DNA of 40,088 bases, taken from positions 1 through 40,088 of the forward strand of contig DVGZ01000059.1 of assembly GCA_018712435.1 (NCBI GenBank), given 5' to 3'. Below the pieces are notes generated by a model. The model worked only from the letters and a program-made list of their open reading frames with translations. It searched no databases and was not told where the DNA came from. Origin of the DNA: Candidatus Caccousia avicola. Its GTDB lineage: Bacteria > Bacillota > Clostridia > Oscillospirales > Acutalibacteraceae. Below are positions 15,454 to 24,208 of this stretch, piece by piece. How positions within the stretch are numbered: the stretch's first letter is position 1; every line of letters begins with the position of its first letter. The position numbers and the translations under genes are program-made.

Positions 15454-15459
15454 ACTTGT
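15443..15459. promoter_or_regulatory. Operator-like dyad over the ilvD -10 box
   Basis: ACAAGTA-TAA-TACTTGT is a perfect 7-base inverted repeat with a 3-base centre that covers the whole -10 box. The position suggests a repressor site; the regulator is not known. It does not match the CodY box, and no T-box leader is present. Confidence 0.65.
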
Positions 15460-15500
15460 ATGATAACCTCGTGAAAGTATAGAAAGGATGGCGGTATCCT

Positions 15501-17168
15501 ATGAAAAGCGAATCCATCATCAACGGGCTGCAAAACGCTCCTCACCGCGCGCTGTTCAACGCGCTCGGCTTCACGCAGGAGGAGATGAAGCGTCCCTTAA
15601 TCGGCATTGTGAGCTCGCAGAACGAGATCGTGCCGGGACATATGAACATTGATAAGATTGTGGAAGCGGTCAAGCTCGGCGTTGCGATGGCGGGCGGCAC
15701 CCCGGCGGTGTTCCCGGCGATCGCGGTGTGCGACGGCATTGCCATGGGCCACGCGGGCATGAAGTATTCGCTCGTGACGCGCGATCTGATCGCGGATTCG
15801 ACCGAGTGCATGGCGATGACGCACGGCTTTGACGGCCTTGTGATGGTGCCGAACTGCGACAAAAACGTGCCCGGCCTGCTCATGGCGGCGGCGCGTCTGA
15901 ACCTGCCGGCGATCTTCGTCAGCGGCGGCCCGATGCTGGCGGGCACGGTGGACGGCTGCAAGGTCAGCTTCTCCGCGGCCAGCGAAGCGGTGGGCGCGTT
16001 CGCGGCTGGCAAAATCAGCGAGGAAAAGCTGCGCGAGTTTGAGGAAAAGACCTGCCCGACGTGCGGCTCCTGCTCCGGCATGTATACGGCGAACTCGATG
16101 AACTGCCTGACCGAGGTGCTCGGCATGGGTCTGCCCGGCAACGGCACGATCCCGGCCGTCTACTCCGAGCGCATCCGTCTGGCGAAGCACGCGGGCATGC
16201 AGATCATGGAGCTGGTGCGCCGCAACATCCGCCCGCGCGACATCATGACCGAGGGTGCGTTCCGCAACGCACTGACGATGGACATGGCGATCGGATGCAG
16301 CACCAACAGCATGCTTCACCTGCCCGCTATTGCGCATGAGGCCGGCATCGAGCTGAACATGGATATGGCAAACGACATCAGCGACCGCACGCCGAACCTC
16401 TGCCATCTGGCCCCGGCTGGCCCGCACCACATTGAGGATCTCTATGAGGCGGGCGGCGTGTACGCTGTGATGCATGAGATCAACAAGCTGGGCCTGCTCC
16501 AGACGGATTTGATCACCTGCACGGGCAAGACGGTCGGGGAGAATATCGCGAACAGCGTGAACAAGAATCCCGAGGTCATCCGTCCGGTGGAGAATCCGTA
16601 CAGCAAGACCGGCGGCATCGCGGTGCTGCGCGGCAACCTTGCGCCCGATTCCTGCGTCGTGAAGCGCTCCGCCGTCGCGCCCGAGATGCTCCAGCATTCC
16701 GGCCCGGCGCGCGTCTTTGACTGCGAGGAGGACGCAATGGCAGCCATCATGGGCGGCAAGATCGTCGATGGCGACGTGGTGGTTATCCGCTACGAAGGCC
16801 CGAAGGGCGGCCCCGGCATGCGTGAAATGCTCAACCCGACCTCGGCCATCATGGGACGCGGCCTTGGCTCCACCGTGGCGCTCATCACGGACGGACGCTT
16901 CTCCGGCGCGACGCGCGGCGCGGCCATCGGCCACGTTTCCCCGGAAGCCGCTGTGGGCGGCCCGATCGCGCTCGTGGAGGAGGGCGACATCATCGACGTG
17001 GACATCATGAACAACCAGCTGAACGTGCGCGTCTCCGACGAGGAGCTGGCCGCGCGCCGCGCCAAGTGGCAGCCGCGCGCCCCGCGTATCACGACCGGCT
17101 ACCTCGCCCGCTACGCCTCCCTCGTGACCTCCGGCAACACCGGTGCGATTTTGAAGGCGGGAAAGTAA
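15501..17168 (+). CDS. ilvD: Dihydroxyacid dehydratase
   Basis: A 555-residue enzyme that dehydrates 2,3-dihydroxy acids to the keto-acid precursors of valine, isoleucine and leucine. Cluster and metal motifs are PNCDKNVPG (Cys119) and [17 protein letters not shown] (Cys185-191). At the position where [2Fe-2S] enzymes carry a third cysteine (TPCN), this protein has VPGHMNI, the pattern of the oxygen-sensitive [4Fe-4S] type found in E. coli. Further signatures are [18 protein letters not shown] and [15 protein letters not shown]. It has its own promoter and a 40-base leader. A terminator follows. leuCD lies 4 kb away on the other strand. Confidence 0.96.
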   Translation: MKSESIINGLQNAPHRALFNALGFTQEEMKRPLIGIVSSQNEIVPGHMNIDKIVEAVKLGVAMAGGTPAVFPAIAVCDGIAMGHAGMKYSLVTRDLIADSTECMAMTHGFDGLVMVPNCDKNVPGLLMAAARLNLPAIFVSGGPMLAGTVDGCKVSFSAASEAVGAFAAGKISEEKLREFEEKTCPTCGSCSGMYTANSMNCLTEVLGMGLPGNGTIPAVYSERIRLAKHAGMQIMELVRRNIRPRDIMTEGAFRNALTMDMAIGCSTNSMLHLPAIAHEAGIELNMDMANDISDRTPNLCHLAPAGPHHIEDLYEAGGVYAVMHEINKLGLLQTDLITCTGKTVGENIANSVNKNPEVIRPVENPYSKTGGIAVLRGNLAPDSCVVKRSAVAPEMLQHSGPARVFDCEEDAMAAIMGGKIVDGDVVVIRYEGPKGGPGMREMLNPTSAIMGRGLGSTVALITDGRFSGATRGAAIGHVSPEAAVGGPIALVEEGDIIDVDIMNNQLNVRVSDEELAARRAKWQPRAPRITTGYLARYASLVTSGNTGAILKAGK

Positions 17169-17202
17169 AGGGAAAAACACAAGCCAATCTAAAATGGAAA
17201 CG

Positions 17203-17242
17203 AAGCCGCTTTGCGATTTCTAACGCAAAGCGGCTTTTGTAT
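17203..17242 (+). terminator. Intrinsic terminator of ilvD
   Basis: AAGCCGCTTTGCG (17203-17215) pairs perfectly with CGCAAAGCGGCTT (17224-17236) around an 8-base loop, followed by TTGTATT. It starts 35 bases after the stop codon. Confidence 0.92.
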
Positions 17243-17249
17243 TGCTGCT

Positions 17250-17471
17250 GCCCACGGCGCGCGATCGGAAACAGCCAGCTTGAAAATTGCAGCTCACCTG
17301 CCGGGTTTCTCCATGGAAACAACGCGGGCTGCATAGCAAGACCCTCTTGTGACGTCAGATCGCAAGAGGGTCAATTTCTTTCGCCATGGTTCGCCGCGGG
17401 ACGCGGCGTGCGCGAAGTGCGTCAAGGCTCAGCCTTGCCGCTTGCGCGACTTGTGTCCAAATTCAATTTGG
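17250..17471 (-). repeat. Gene-end repeat, copy 3 (downstream of the DUF4340 gene)
   Basis: Read on the minus strand: a palindrome CCGAAT-TGA-ATTTGG whose central TGA (17463-17465) is the stop codon of the DUF4340 gene; then a CG-rich spacer with AAGTCGCGCA; then CAAGGC-TGA-GCCTTG (17423-17437) with ACGCA, CGCGCACGCCGCG and GGCGAACCATGG; then the hairpin at 17340-17372; then sequence similar to the copies after fucO and asnB down to about 17250. The longer hairpin array of those copies is missing here. Confidence 0.85.
17340..17372 (-). terminator. Terminator-like hairpin within gene-end repeat copy 3
   Basis: On the minus strand GACCCTCTTG...CAAGAGGGTC closes around a 12-13 base loop. It is followed by TTGCTATGC, a poor T-tract. 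The same hairpin, as GACCCCCTTG...CAAGGGGGTC, occurs after fucO and asnB. Confidence 0.65.
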
Positions 17472-19007
17472 ATCGGGGACGGTTTCGCCGTTGTTGAGCA
17501 AGACGAGGTTGTTCATGGCGAGATCCACGGTGTCGGAGAGGGCAAGACCCATCAGTTCCCCGTTGGCCACGATCGCATAGCGGCGGTCGGAAACCTTGTA
17601 GTATTCGATCGTGTCGGGATCCGAGCCGTCATAATAGGAGAAGGTGCAGGTAAACTGCGGTTCGCCGGCAGGCATCTCCCAGCTGTCCTCCGCGACAGTG
17701 ATCGAGATCAGAGTGAGGTAGAAATGTTTGAAGTTCTCCTCATAGTCCAGCACCGTGCCGTCACCGTTCGTCACCGTGTAAATGTAGGCGGTATTATCCT
17801 CGGTGCTCTCCTCCTCGTCCTCCTCGCGGTCAATGGTAAAGTGATAATTCTGACCGTTTGCCGTCAGATCCATCCCGCTTACCGTGACAATGTTCGGAAG
17901 AAGGGTGAGCGTGCTTTGCAGATAGAACGGATCCGCGTCCGCCCAGGACGTTACCGTGCTGTTCGCAATCTGGAACACCGCGTCGATACCGTCATACACA
18001 ATGTAGCGGTTTCCGTCGGCATCCGTGGCGGAAAGCTTCAGCAGATATTCCTTGCCATTGCAGGTGAACTCACAAACCACAGCGGGATCCGCAAGACCGT
18101 AGGACTCCAAATCCTCCTGCGAGGGATGCGCTTTCACCAGACTGTCCGCGGAAAGGCTGGTGAGAGACGTCGTGATTTCCGACATCTTCGTGGAATCCGC
18201 CGTGGCATGGCGGGGTTCCGTCATCAGATAGCCGTCTTCGGGATCGTACTCGATCGTCACCGCGCGCTCAAACGCCGTGCCGGAGAGATGCAGAACGTTC
18301 AGAATCGCGGACTCGGTATAGGTGCCGGTCGTCTGCGCGACGCTGGCGGCGCTGGACGTATCCTCACCGACCTCCAGCTCAAAGAGCGTGGTATCGGCCA
18401 GATCGTTGATGGAATTAAACAGAACGGAGCTGATGGAGGCAAGATACACCTCATCCGAGCCGTCCGGCTGGACATAGTAATAGCCGCCATTTTCCACGCC
18501 GATGCTGTAGGAATAGGTGGAACCGTCCTGATACACGGCCGAAACCGTCGCAGTGGGATCGGTCAGCCCGAATTCCTCGGGATTCTCCACCGTGCCGATA
18601 GACTTCTGCGCCGTCAGGGAATAGCCTGCCCTTGCGACGGTGGAAACGTTGTCGCTCAGCGCCAGGCCCTCCAGGCCGTCAACCTCATAGACCACCTCGA
18701 CCTCCGGTTCGGCGGTTTCGCTGGACGCGCTCTCGCTGCCGGAGGAAGCTTCCTCCGAAGTGGAGGAGGTTTCGATCGTCTCGGTGTGGGCGTGGATGGT
18801 GATGGTACCCGTCTCGTTCGTGACGGTAACGCTGGCCAGATCCTCGTCCGTCTTGTCAATCAGGGCAATGGTGGACGAGGAGGACGCGGCCGCCGAGGAG
18901 GACGTATCCTCCCCCGTGCCGCCCGTCAGCGTCAGGGCGGCGACGGCGCCGCCCAAGACCACGACGCAGGCCAGGGCGATAATCAGATATTTGCTGTTTT
19001 TTTTCAT
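17463..19007 (-). CDS. DUF4340 domain protein of a Gld-like ABC system
   Basis: A 514-residue protein with an N-terminal signal anchor (YLIIALACVVVLGGAVAALTL, about residues 7-28) and an extracellular part with DUF4340-type repeats: NPEEFGLTDPTATVSAVYQDGSTYSYSIG and SQEDLESYGLADPAVVCEFTCNGKEYLLK, each followed by a short beta-rich segment. A Ser/Glu-rich insertion (about 80-105) interrupts the first domain. DUF4340 proteins usually sit beside GldG-type ABC auxiliary proteins, as here. It starts directly after the GldG stop (TAA-ATG), with GGAGG 9 bases upstream. The function is inferred as a surface component of the complex; the transported substrate is unknown. The stop codon lies in the centre of a palindrome. 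Confidence 0.85.
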   Translation of the reverse strand: MKKNSKYLIIALACVVVLGGAVAALTLTGGTGEDTSSSAAASSSSTIALIDKTDEDLASVTVTNETGTITIHAHTETIETSSTSEEASSGSESASSETAEPEVEVVYEVDGLEGLALSDNVSTVARAGYSLTAQKSIGTVENPEEFGLTDPTATVSAVYQDGSTYSYSIGVENGGYYYVQPDGSDEVYLASISSVLFNSINDLADTTLFELEVGEDTSSAASVAQTTGTYTESAILNVLHLSGTAFERAVTIEYDPEDGYLMTEPRHATADSTKMSEITTSLTSLSADSLVKAHPSQEDLESYGLADPAVVCEFTCNGKEYLLKLSATDADGNRYIVYDGIDAVFQIANSTVTSWADADPFYLQSTLTLLPNIVTVSGMDLTANGQNYHFTIDREEDEEESTEDNTAYIYTVTNGDGTVLDYEENFKHFYLTLISITVAEDSWEMPAGEPQFTCTFSYYDGSDPDTIEYYKVSDRRYAIVANGELMGLALSDTVDLAMNNLVLLNNGETVPDPN

Positions 19008-20672
19008 TTACAGATGCCTCCTGCGGAAGAACACAACGATACCGGTGATCAGGAAGGCGAGCGGAATCAGGACGGTGAATACGCCCAGACCGATGAACAT
19101 GATCTGTCCGCCCGACATCGCGATATCATAGGTGATGGTCTGCGTGGGCGTGCTGTAAACCGCTGTGGAGGAACCGGTGGTTCCCGTCGCGTACTTGGAG
19201 AGATCCGCGATATACTGGCCGTTTCCATAGGTGGAGGAGCCGGTGAAGGAAGCGTTGAAGAGATAGGGGCTGCCGATGACGATAACATTGGCGTTGAAGT
19301 ATTCGCCGTCTTCTCCCTTGATCATCTTCACGCCCGCGGCGGCCAGATTATACGAACCGGTTTCGTCCGTCTTTTCCTCCTGCGTGGCCACGTCATAGAT
19401 GTAGCTGGACTCGGAGGAGGTCAGCAGCGGATGCGTGGAAACGCTGTTGCGGCCTTCCCAGAGAATTTCGATCGGGTTGGTCTGCGGGCTGAGAATATAG
19501 CTGTAGCTGTCCGCGCCGTCGAGATCCAGAGAATCGGAAACGTTTGCGAGAATCATCTCCGGAGACTGAACATAGCTGGAGGAATCGCCTTCGATGACCT
19601 CAGCGGGGGTCACGTTCATGCCCCACTCGTTCAGATAGCTGTTGAGCACGGGAAGCTCGCCCTGCGCCGGATAGGATACCACCATCACACTGCGATCCAT
19701 CGAGGTGGAGGTATCGTTCAGATAGGTGTTCAGCTTTTCCACCTCGGCCTCGGAAAGGTCGGTGGCGGGAACGCCCAGCACAACGATCTGCGCGGACTCG
19801 GGAATCTCCTCGGTGAGAAGGTTGAAATCCACGGTGTCAAAGTTGTTGTCGTTCAAAATCTCCTTGTAGGAGGTCATATCCAGCATTTCATCGTGGCCGG
19901 TGTCAAAGGCGACGATCGGCATGGTGTCGGCGTTCACCGCACTGAGAGCCGAAGCCAGAGCGCCGTTGACATCCGTGTAGCTGATCTGCTGGTAGGTGCT
20001 CTGGTCGTACTTCACGGGGAAAAGATCGGAGGAGGTAACCACGCGGTACCGCTTCTCCGTGCGCACCAGAACGCTGCCGGAGGTCAGGCCGTCATACTCG
20101 CTGAGCATGCCGGGCTCCTTGTCCGGGTTCTTGTATTCGACGGTGATATTGGAATTGCGCTCGGCCATCTTCGCAGAGATGGCGTCCACCTTCTGATAGT
20201 TGGCGTTCGACTTGGCGGTGCTTTCCTCCATCATGATGATGATCTCGGTCTTTTCATCCACCGTGTCAACCACCTCGGCGGCTTCCTCGGAGAGGCTGTT
20301 ATCCGCGGATTTGGTCATATCAAGGTTCATGGACGGGAAGCGCTCGCCCAGGATGCCGACAAGCACGTTCACCAGGACAACGGCCACAATAAACACAGCC
20401 GTCAAAGCGGTGGCCATGGAGCCATGCTTGAACTTCTGGCTGGTGAGCCGCTGCTTGAGGGTCATTTTTTCCTTCTTCTTATCCTTATTCTTCTTCTTTT
20501 TTTCCTCGCTGCGCTTTTTCGCCTGATCGGCGGCAGCCTGCACTTCCTCGGAAATTTCCGGGGCGGAATCCTGTGCGGCTTCGGTCTGCTCCGCCGGAGC
20601 GGCCGCGTTTACGTCCTCTGTATTTTCCGGCGTGTTATCCACGCGCGGGTTCTTCTCGTTGTCGTGATTCAT
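19008..20672 (-). CDS. GldG-like auxiliary protein of an ABC transporter
   Basis: A 554-residue membrane protein. Residues 1-70 form an unusual charged extension, acidic first and then lysine-rich (KKRSEEKKKKNKDKKKEKM). A membrane segment follows (about 86-110), then a large outside domain typical of the GldG / ABC_transp_aux family: SADNSLSEEAAEVVDTVDE, VEYKNPDKEPGMLSEY, GALASALSAVNADTMPIVAFDTGHDE and VVLGVPATDLSEAEVEKLNTYL. A second membrane segment is at the C-terminus (about 525-548), ending in RRRHL. It lies between the permease and DUF4340 genes with gaps of 16 and 0 bases. The family is known from gliding bacteria but is widespread in non-gliding Firmicutes, where its job is unclear. 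Confidence 0.87.
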   Translation of the reverse strand: MNHDNEKNPRVDNTPENTEDVNAAAPAEQTEAAQDSAPEISEEVQAAADQAKKRSEEKKKKNKDKKKEKMTLKQRLTSQKFKHGSMATALTAVFIVAVVLVNVLVGILGERFPSMNLDMTKSADNSLSEEAAEVVDTVDEKTEIIIMMEESTAKSNANYQKVDAISAKMAERNSNITVEYKNPDKEPGMLSEYDGLTSGSVLVRTEKRYRVVTSSDLFPVKYDQSTYQQISYTDVNGALASALSAVNADTMPIVAFDTGHDEMLDMTSYKEILNDNNFDTVDFNLLTEEIPESAQIVVLGVPATDLSEAEVEKLNTYLNDTSTSMDRSVMVVSYPAQGELPVLNSYLNEWGMNVTPAEVIEGDSSSYVQSPEMILANVSDSLDLDGADSYSYILSPQTNPIEILWEGRNSVSTHPLLTSSESSYIYDVATQEEKTDETGSYNLAAAGVKMIKGEDGEYFNANVIVIGSPYLFNASFTGSSTYGNGQYIADLSKYATGTTGSSTAVYSTPTQTITYDIAMSGGQIMFIGLGVFTVLIPLAFLITGIVVFFRRRHL

Positions 20673-20688
20673 CGTTTTATGCCTCCCT

Positions 20689-21405
20689 TTAGCTCCATCT
20701 TCTGCTTTCGAGCCTGCGGGCGGTCAGGAAATTGAACACCGCGACGACGCTCAGGAAAAAGACAACGCTGGAGATGTTGAAAATACCGTTGGTGAAGGGG
20801 GTATAACGCGCCTGGAAGGAGATCCAGGACACGATGGTCTGCAAAAAGGTGTTGCCGAGCATGTTGCTCAGAGCGCTGCCGAAGGAATCGATCAGCATCA
20901 GCAGGATGCTCACGCCGACGGTGCCGACCAGCGCGACGATCTGGCTCTCCGTGAGGGAGGAGATGAACACACCGATCGCGATGATGGCCGCGCCGTACAG
21001 CAGCGAAGCAACAAAGTTGCCGAAAATGCTTGCCCAGGACGGATCCGAGAACGCGCCGATGATGAACGCGGGGATCAGCGTGATGGCCAGTGTGATGAAA
21101 TACACGGTGAAGGCGGACAGGAACTTGCCCCAGACGATCGCCGTCACGCTCACGGGCGCGGTGATCAGGGCCTGGTCCGTCTTGTTCTTGCGATCCTCAC
21201 TGAGCGTTTTCATCGTCAGCGCGGGCAGGAACAGCATGCACCAGGTGAACATGATGCCGTACACCTGGCCGATGTAATAGGAGGAGCCTGTCATGACGAC
21301 CTGGAAATCATACACGCCGAACAGGAACAGAACGACTCCCATGAACACATACGCGATAGGGGAATAATAATAGGAACGCAGCTCACGTCTCCAAATAGCT
21401 GTCAT
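20689..21405 (-). CDS. ABC-2 type permease (GldF-like)
   Basis: A 238-residue integral membrane protein with about six hydrophobic segments. It starts MTAIWRRELRSYYYSPIAYVFMGVVLFLFG, typical of GldF/NosY-like permeases. The loop LPALTMKTLSEDRKNKTDQALITAPVS is the cytoplasmic coupling region of this family. The ATG overlaps the end of the ATPase gene by four bases (ATGA), so the two are coupled in translation. It is expected to form the transmembrane pore of the complex with the ATPase, GldG and DUF4340 proteins. Confidence 0.92.
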   Translation of the reverse strand: MTAIWRRELRSYYYSPIAYVFMGVVLFLFGVYDFQVVMTGSSYYIGQVYGIMFTWCMLFLPALTMKTLSEDRKNKTDQALITAPVSVTAIVWGKFLSAFTVYFITLAITLIPAFIIGAFSDPSWASIFGNFVASLLYGAAIIAIGVFISSLTESQIVALVGTVGVSILLMLIDSFGSALSNMLGNTFLQTIVSWISFQARYTPFTNGIFNISSVVFFLSVVAVFNFLTARRLESRRWS

Positions 21406-22412
21406 GCCTCATCCCCTCCTTCCTTCACTTCGCGGCTCTCCGACGGAATCACCGCGGGATGCTGAATGGATTTCGGAATATACGAATCGCTCGTCAGGCG
21501 CAGGAACACGTCCTCAAGCGACAGATCGCTGCTCTTGAGCGCGAGAAGCGGCATGCCGCAGCGGGTGCAGCAGGCGAACAGGTCGCGGCGCAGATCCTTG
21601 CCGGGCGCGCCTTCGATCGAATACTCGCACACGCCGGGCTCCTTCTCTCCGAAGGATTGCAGCTCGATGACGTTCTTGATCGAGCGCAGATTTTGCAGGA
21701 CCTCATGCTCCGGACCCTCGATGCGGGCGATCAGGCGGTGATCGCTCGACAGGTCATGGCTGAGCTTGTCGGGCGTGCCGTCCGCGACGATCACACCCTT
21801 GTTGATCACAAGGATTCTCTCGCACACGGCCTGCACCTCGGGCAGGATGTGGGAGCTGAGCACCACTGTATGGTTGCGGCCCAGATTCTTGATCAGGTTG
21901 CGGATCTCGATGATCTGCTTCGGGTCAAGGCCGACGGTCGGCTCGTCGAGAATCAGCACCGGCGGATTGCCCAGCAGGGCCTGCGCGATGCCGACGCGCT
22001 GCTTGTAGCCTTTGGAAAGGTTCGCAATCAGGCGCTTATACACATCGTTGATCTTGACAAGATTGCAGATCTCCTTAATGTGCTTCTCCTTCGGGATCTT
22101 GACCTTTTTGAGGTCGTACATGAAATCAAGGTACTCCTTGACCGTCATGTCCATATACAGCGGCGGCATCTCCGGCAGATAGCCGATGAGCTTCTTCACC
22201 TCGGCGGGCTCGTCGAGGATGCTGTGTCCCGCCACCGTCACTTCGCCCTCGCTGGCGGAGAGGTAGCCTGTGATGATGTTCATCGTGGTGGACTTACCGG
22301 CGCCGTTCGGCCCCAGAAAGCCCAGGATAGTACCCTCCTCCACGGAGAAGCTCACATGGTCCAGAGCCACATTTGAGCCGTACCGCTTCGTGAGGTTTTT
22401 GACCTCGATCAT
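21402..22412 (-). CDS. ABC transporter ATP-binding protein (GldA-like)
   Basis: A 336-residue cytoplasmic ATPase and first gene of the operon. Walker A is GPNGAGKST (34-42), the signature LSKGYKQRVGIAQAL is near residues 133-147, and Walker B with the catalytic Glu is VLILDEPTVGLDP. The H-loop reads SSHILPEV. The C-terminal 110 residues form the extra domain seen in gliding-type and multidrug exporter ATPases. A ribosome binding site AGGAGG precedes the ATG. The promoter at 22538-22566 is followed by a leader of about 120 bases with hairpins. Confidence 0.94.
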   Translation of the reverse strand: MIEVKNLTKRYGSNVALDHVSFSVEEGTILGFLGPNGAGKSTTMNIITGYLSASEGEVTVAGHSILDEPAEVKKLIGYLPEMPPLYMDMTVKEYLDFMYDLKKVKIPKEKHIKEICNLVKINDVYKRLIANLSKGYKQRVGIAQALLGNPPVLILDEPTVGLDPKQIIEIRNLIKNLGRNHTVVLSSHILPEVQAVCERILVINKGVIVADGTPDKLSHDLSSDHRLIARIEGPEHEVLQNLRSIKNVIELQSFGEKEPGVCEYSIEGAPGKDLRRDLFACCTRCGMPLLALKSSDLSLEDVFLRLTSDSYIPKSIQHPAVIPSESREVKEGGDEA

Positions 22413-22537
22413 CCTGAATTCCTCCTATATGCTTTGCCCTCTCCCCTGTGGGGGTCCTGCGCCAAAGAGCGGGGAGGGGACAGTCAAATCTTTCGATTTG
22501 TCAGTTCTCTGAATTTTGCTCCATGCGCACGGTTCTT
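22413..22537 (-). other. Hairpin-bearing leader of the Gld-like operon
   Basis: On the minus strand the leader contains CAAATC-GAAA-GATTTG (22485-22500), a small stem with a GNRA loop, and then a GTCCCCTCCCC segment that can pair with GGGGAGAGGGC near 22436-22447. No known riboswitch core was recognised. The stem sequences look like another dispersed intergenic element. Confidence 0.45.
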
Positions 22538-22566
22538 ATTTTAGCGAAAATCCCCCATAATTGCAA
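22538..22566 (-). promoter_or_regulatory. Promoter of the Gld-like ABC operon
   Basis: On the minus strand: TTGCAA (-35), a 17-base spacer, TAAAAT (-10, 22538-22543). Confidence 0.6.
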
Positions 22567-22672
22567 TCCCAAGTTTATCAGCGCCAAGTGATTATTAGGT
22601 GATAAATATATGAACAAAGTGTTAATAGTAAAGCGCGAGCGGAAATCGTTTGCGTTTTTTGTAGAAACAAGA

Positions 22673-22719
22673 CAAAAAAAGAGCCTTCCTCCGGCGGTAC
22701 AAAACCACGGGGGAAGGCT
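22673..22719 (-). terminator. Intrinsic terminator of the rubredoxin gene
   Basis: On the minus strand AGCCTTCC pairs with GGAAGGCT (22682-22719), with further inner pairing, followed by CTTTTTTT. It begins about 28 bases after the rubredoxin stop. Confidence 0.85.
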
Positions 22720-22747
22720 TGAACGCTTGCTTTTGGTTCCGGAGGAC

Positions 22748-22906
22748 TTATTCCTCGCTGAACATATCCTTGCCGACGCCGCACAGCGGACACACCCAGC
22801 TGTCCGGCAGAGCCGCAAACGAGGTGCCGGGGGCAATGCCGTTATCCGGATCTCCGACGGCGGGATCATAAATATAACCGCAGGCGTTGCAAACATACTT
22901 ATCCAT
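22748..22906 (-). CDS. Rubredoxin
   Basis: A 52-residue electron carrier with a single iron bound by four cysteines: Cys6 and Cys9 in [12 protein letters not shown], and Cys39 and Cys42 in [13 protein letters not shown]. The length and aromatic core (Tyr4, Tyr11, Tyr13, Trp37) are those of classic clostridial rubredoxins. It probably passes electrons to oxygen- or peroxide-reducing enzymes in this anaerobe. The ATG has AAGGAG 10 bases upstream. The gene is short and sits alone between the PAP2 gene and its own terminator. Confidence 0.96.
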   Translation of the reverse strand: MDKYVCNACGYIYDPAVGDPDNGIAPGTSFAALPDSWVCPLCGVGKDMFSEE

Positions 22907-22984
22907 TTTGCATACTCTCCTTTTTTATCGGCCCTGTGGGCCGTTTCCTTCTGTCTCTCAGTATAGCGGCAAGAAAGGGGTTTG

Positions 22985-23530
22985 TCAATCCGCTTTTCCC
23001 GCGCCCAGCGGCGTTTCCGACGGGAAAAAACGGCGCGCCAGAAAGACGCAGGCCGTCCCCACGGCAAAGCCGAGCAGCGAGCCGATGAGCACATCGCTGG
23101 GATAGTGCACAAAGAGGAACGCGCGCGAGAACGCGATCAGCCCCGCGAGGATCAGGGCGGCGATCCCCCACCACCGTTTCCCGCAAAACAGCAGCACAGC
23201 CGCCGCCGCAAACGAGGAAGCTGAGTGCCCGCTGGGAAACGAAAAGCCATCCGGCAGACGGATCGGCGGAATCAGCTCCGGATGATCCACAAAGGGGCGC
23301 GGCCGCTCCACGATGTTTTTCAGGATAATATCATTGATCAAAAAGGTGACGGCGAGCGCCACAAGCAGCAGCACGCCCACACGCCGCCAGCGCCGGACGC
23401 ACAGCAGGATCACCGCAATCGTCAGCCAGATCAGCCCGGCATTTCCCAGAAAGCTGATCAGCGGAAAAAAGAAACGGGTGAAGTCGTTGTGCAGAAAATC
23501 GCGGAAAAACTCGAGGATTTTGACATCCAT
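22985..23530 (-). CDS. PAP2-family membrane phosphatase
   Basis: A 181-residue integral membrane protein with about five or six membrane segments. The three phosphatase motifs are present: K71-x6-RP in KNIVERPRP, PSGH at 99-102 (catalytic His102), and SR-x5-H-x3-D in SRAFLFVHYPSD (Arg136, His142, Asp146). Such enzymes remove phosphate from phosphatidic acid or undecaprenyl pyrophosphate at the outer membrane face. The exact lipid is not determinable. The start at 23530 (MDVKILEFF) is chosen because AAGGAG lies 8 bases upstream, although the frame is open further. A TATAAT box lies at 23592-23597. Confidence 0.92.
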   Translation of the reverse strand: MDVKILEFFRDFLHNDFTRFFFPLISFLGNAGLIWLTIAVILLCVRRWRRVGVLLLVALAVTFLINDIILKNIVERPRPFVDHPELIPPIRLPDGFSFPSGHSASSFAAAAVLLFCGKRWWGIAALILAGLIAFSRAFLFVHYPSDVLIGSLLGFAVGTACVFLARRFFPSETPLGAGKAD

Positions 23531-23591
23531 AAAGGAAGCTCCTTCCCCGGGCAAAGCCCTTTTTTCCGGCACAGCCGGATATTTCGCCTTT

Positions 23592-23597
23592 ATTATA
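23592..23597 (-). promoter_or_regulatory. -10 box of the PAP2 gene
   Basis: TATAAT on the minus strand, about 60 bases before the start codon. The -35 region (TTGTGT) is weak. The rest of the gap up to 23783 is AT-rich and shows no gene. Confidence 0.5.
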
Positions 23598-23783
23598 TCC
23601 CGGCGCATCGGAAAACACAAGGGAAAACAGGCGTTAAAATTCTTTTGCCACATTAAAAATTTCGGTTTTGTGTGGAAAACTACCAAGAAATTGGAACAAT
23701 TCTGTATGGTGGTATCGGAAAGATAAGAAATTCGTCTGCTTTTCTGTTTTTTTCAGAGAAAAAACTTTCTTTTTTGGAACCTA

Positions 23784-23812
23784 TTGACAAAAGGGAAAAG
23801 ATAGCGTATAGT
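23784..23812 (+). promoter_or_regulatory. Promoter of the zinc-ribbon protein
   Basis: TTGACA (23784-23789), a 17-base spacer, and TATAGT (23807-23812). It lies about 60 bases upstream of the start codon. Confidence 0.85.
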
Positions 23813-23873
23813 TATCACAGTGCCTGAGCCAGTCTCGGTGCACATATTTTGAGTAAACGAGGTATAGCATCCA

Positions 23874-24152
23874 ATGTACGAGGACAAGACTTTAATCTGC
23901 AAAGAATGTGGCGCCGAGTTCGTGTTCACCGCTGGTGAGCAGGAGTTCTACGCGGAGAAGGGCTTCACCAACGAGCCCCAGAGATGCAAGGCCTGCCGTG
24001 CCGCCCGTAAGACGGCCAGAGGCGAAGCCGGTGGTACCCGCGAGATGTTCGACGCTGTCTGCGCCGAGTGCGGAAAGCCCTGCAAGGTTCCGTTCCAGCC
24101 CAGAGAAGACCGTCCGGTCTACTGCAGCGATTGCTTTGCAGCCAGAAGATAA
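23874..24152 (+). CDS. Small double zinc-ribbon protein (CxxC-x17-CxxC type)
   Basis: A 92-residue cytoplasmic protein. The N-terminal half has CKECG (Cys9/Cys12) and CKAC (Cys38/Cys41), the pattern of the probable zinc-ribbon family common in Clostridia. The C-terminal half has CAEC (Cys63/Cys66), exactly 17 residues, then CSDC (Cys84/Cys87). Two zinc sites are expected. The function is unknown; a nucleic-acid or ribosome-associated role is possible. A near-consensus promoter and a very tight UUCG-capped terminator flank it, so it is probably monocistronic and well expressed. Confidence 0.9.
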   Translation: MYEDKTLICKECGAEFVFTAGEQEFYAEKGFTNEPQRCKACRAARKTARGEAGGTREMFDAVCAECGKPCKVPFQPREDRPVYCSDCFAARR

Positions 24153-24181
24153 ATCTAGTATAACTTTATATCAGATTTTCG

Positions 24182-24208
24182 GTACGCCCTTCGGGGCGTA
24201 CTTTTTTT
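24182..24208 (+). terminator. Intrinsic terminator with a UUCG loop
   Basis: GTACGCCC-TTCG-GGGCGTAC followed by seven T. This is a perfect 8-base stem capped by an extra-stable UUCG tetraloop, 29 bases after the stop codon. Confidence 0.96.

Noticed and set aside
15597-17180. Minus-strand open frame of 527 codons
   Set aside because: Antisense to ilvD, which has clear cluster motifs and its own promoter.
17349-20735. Plus-strand open frame of 1128 codons
   Set aside because: It is antisense to the DUF4340 and GldG genes, has no ribosome binding site, and its His/Gly/Val-rich composition is that of a shadow frame.
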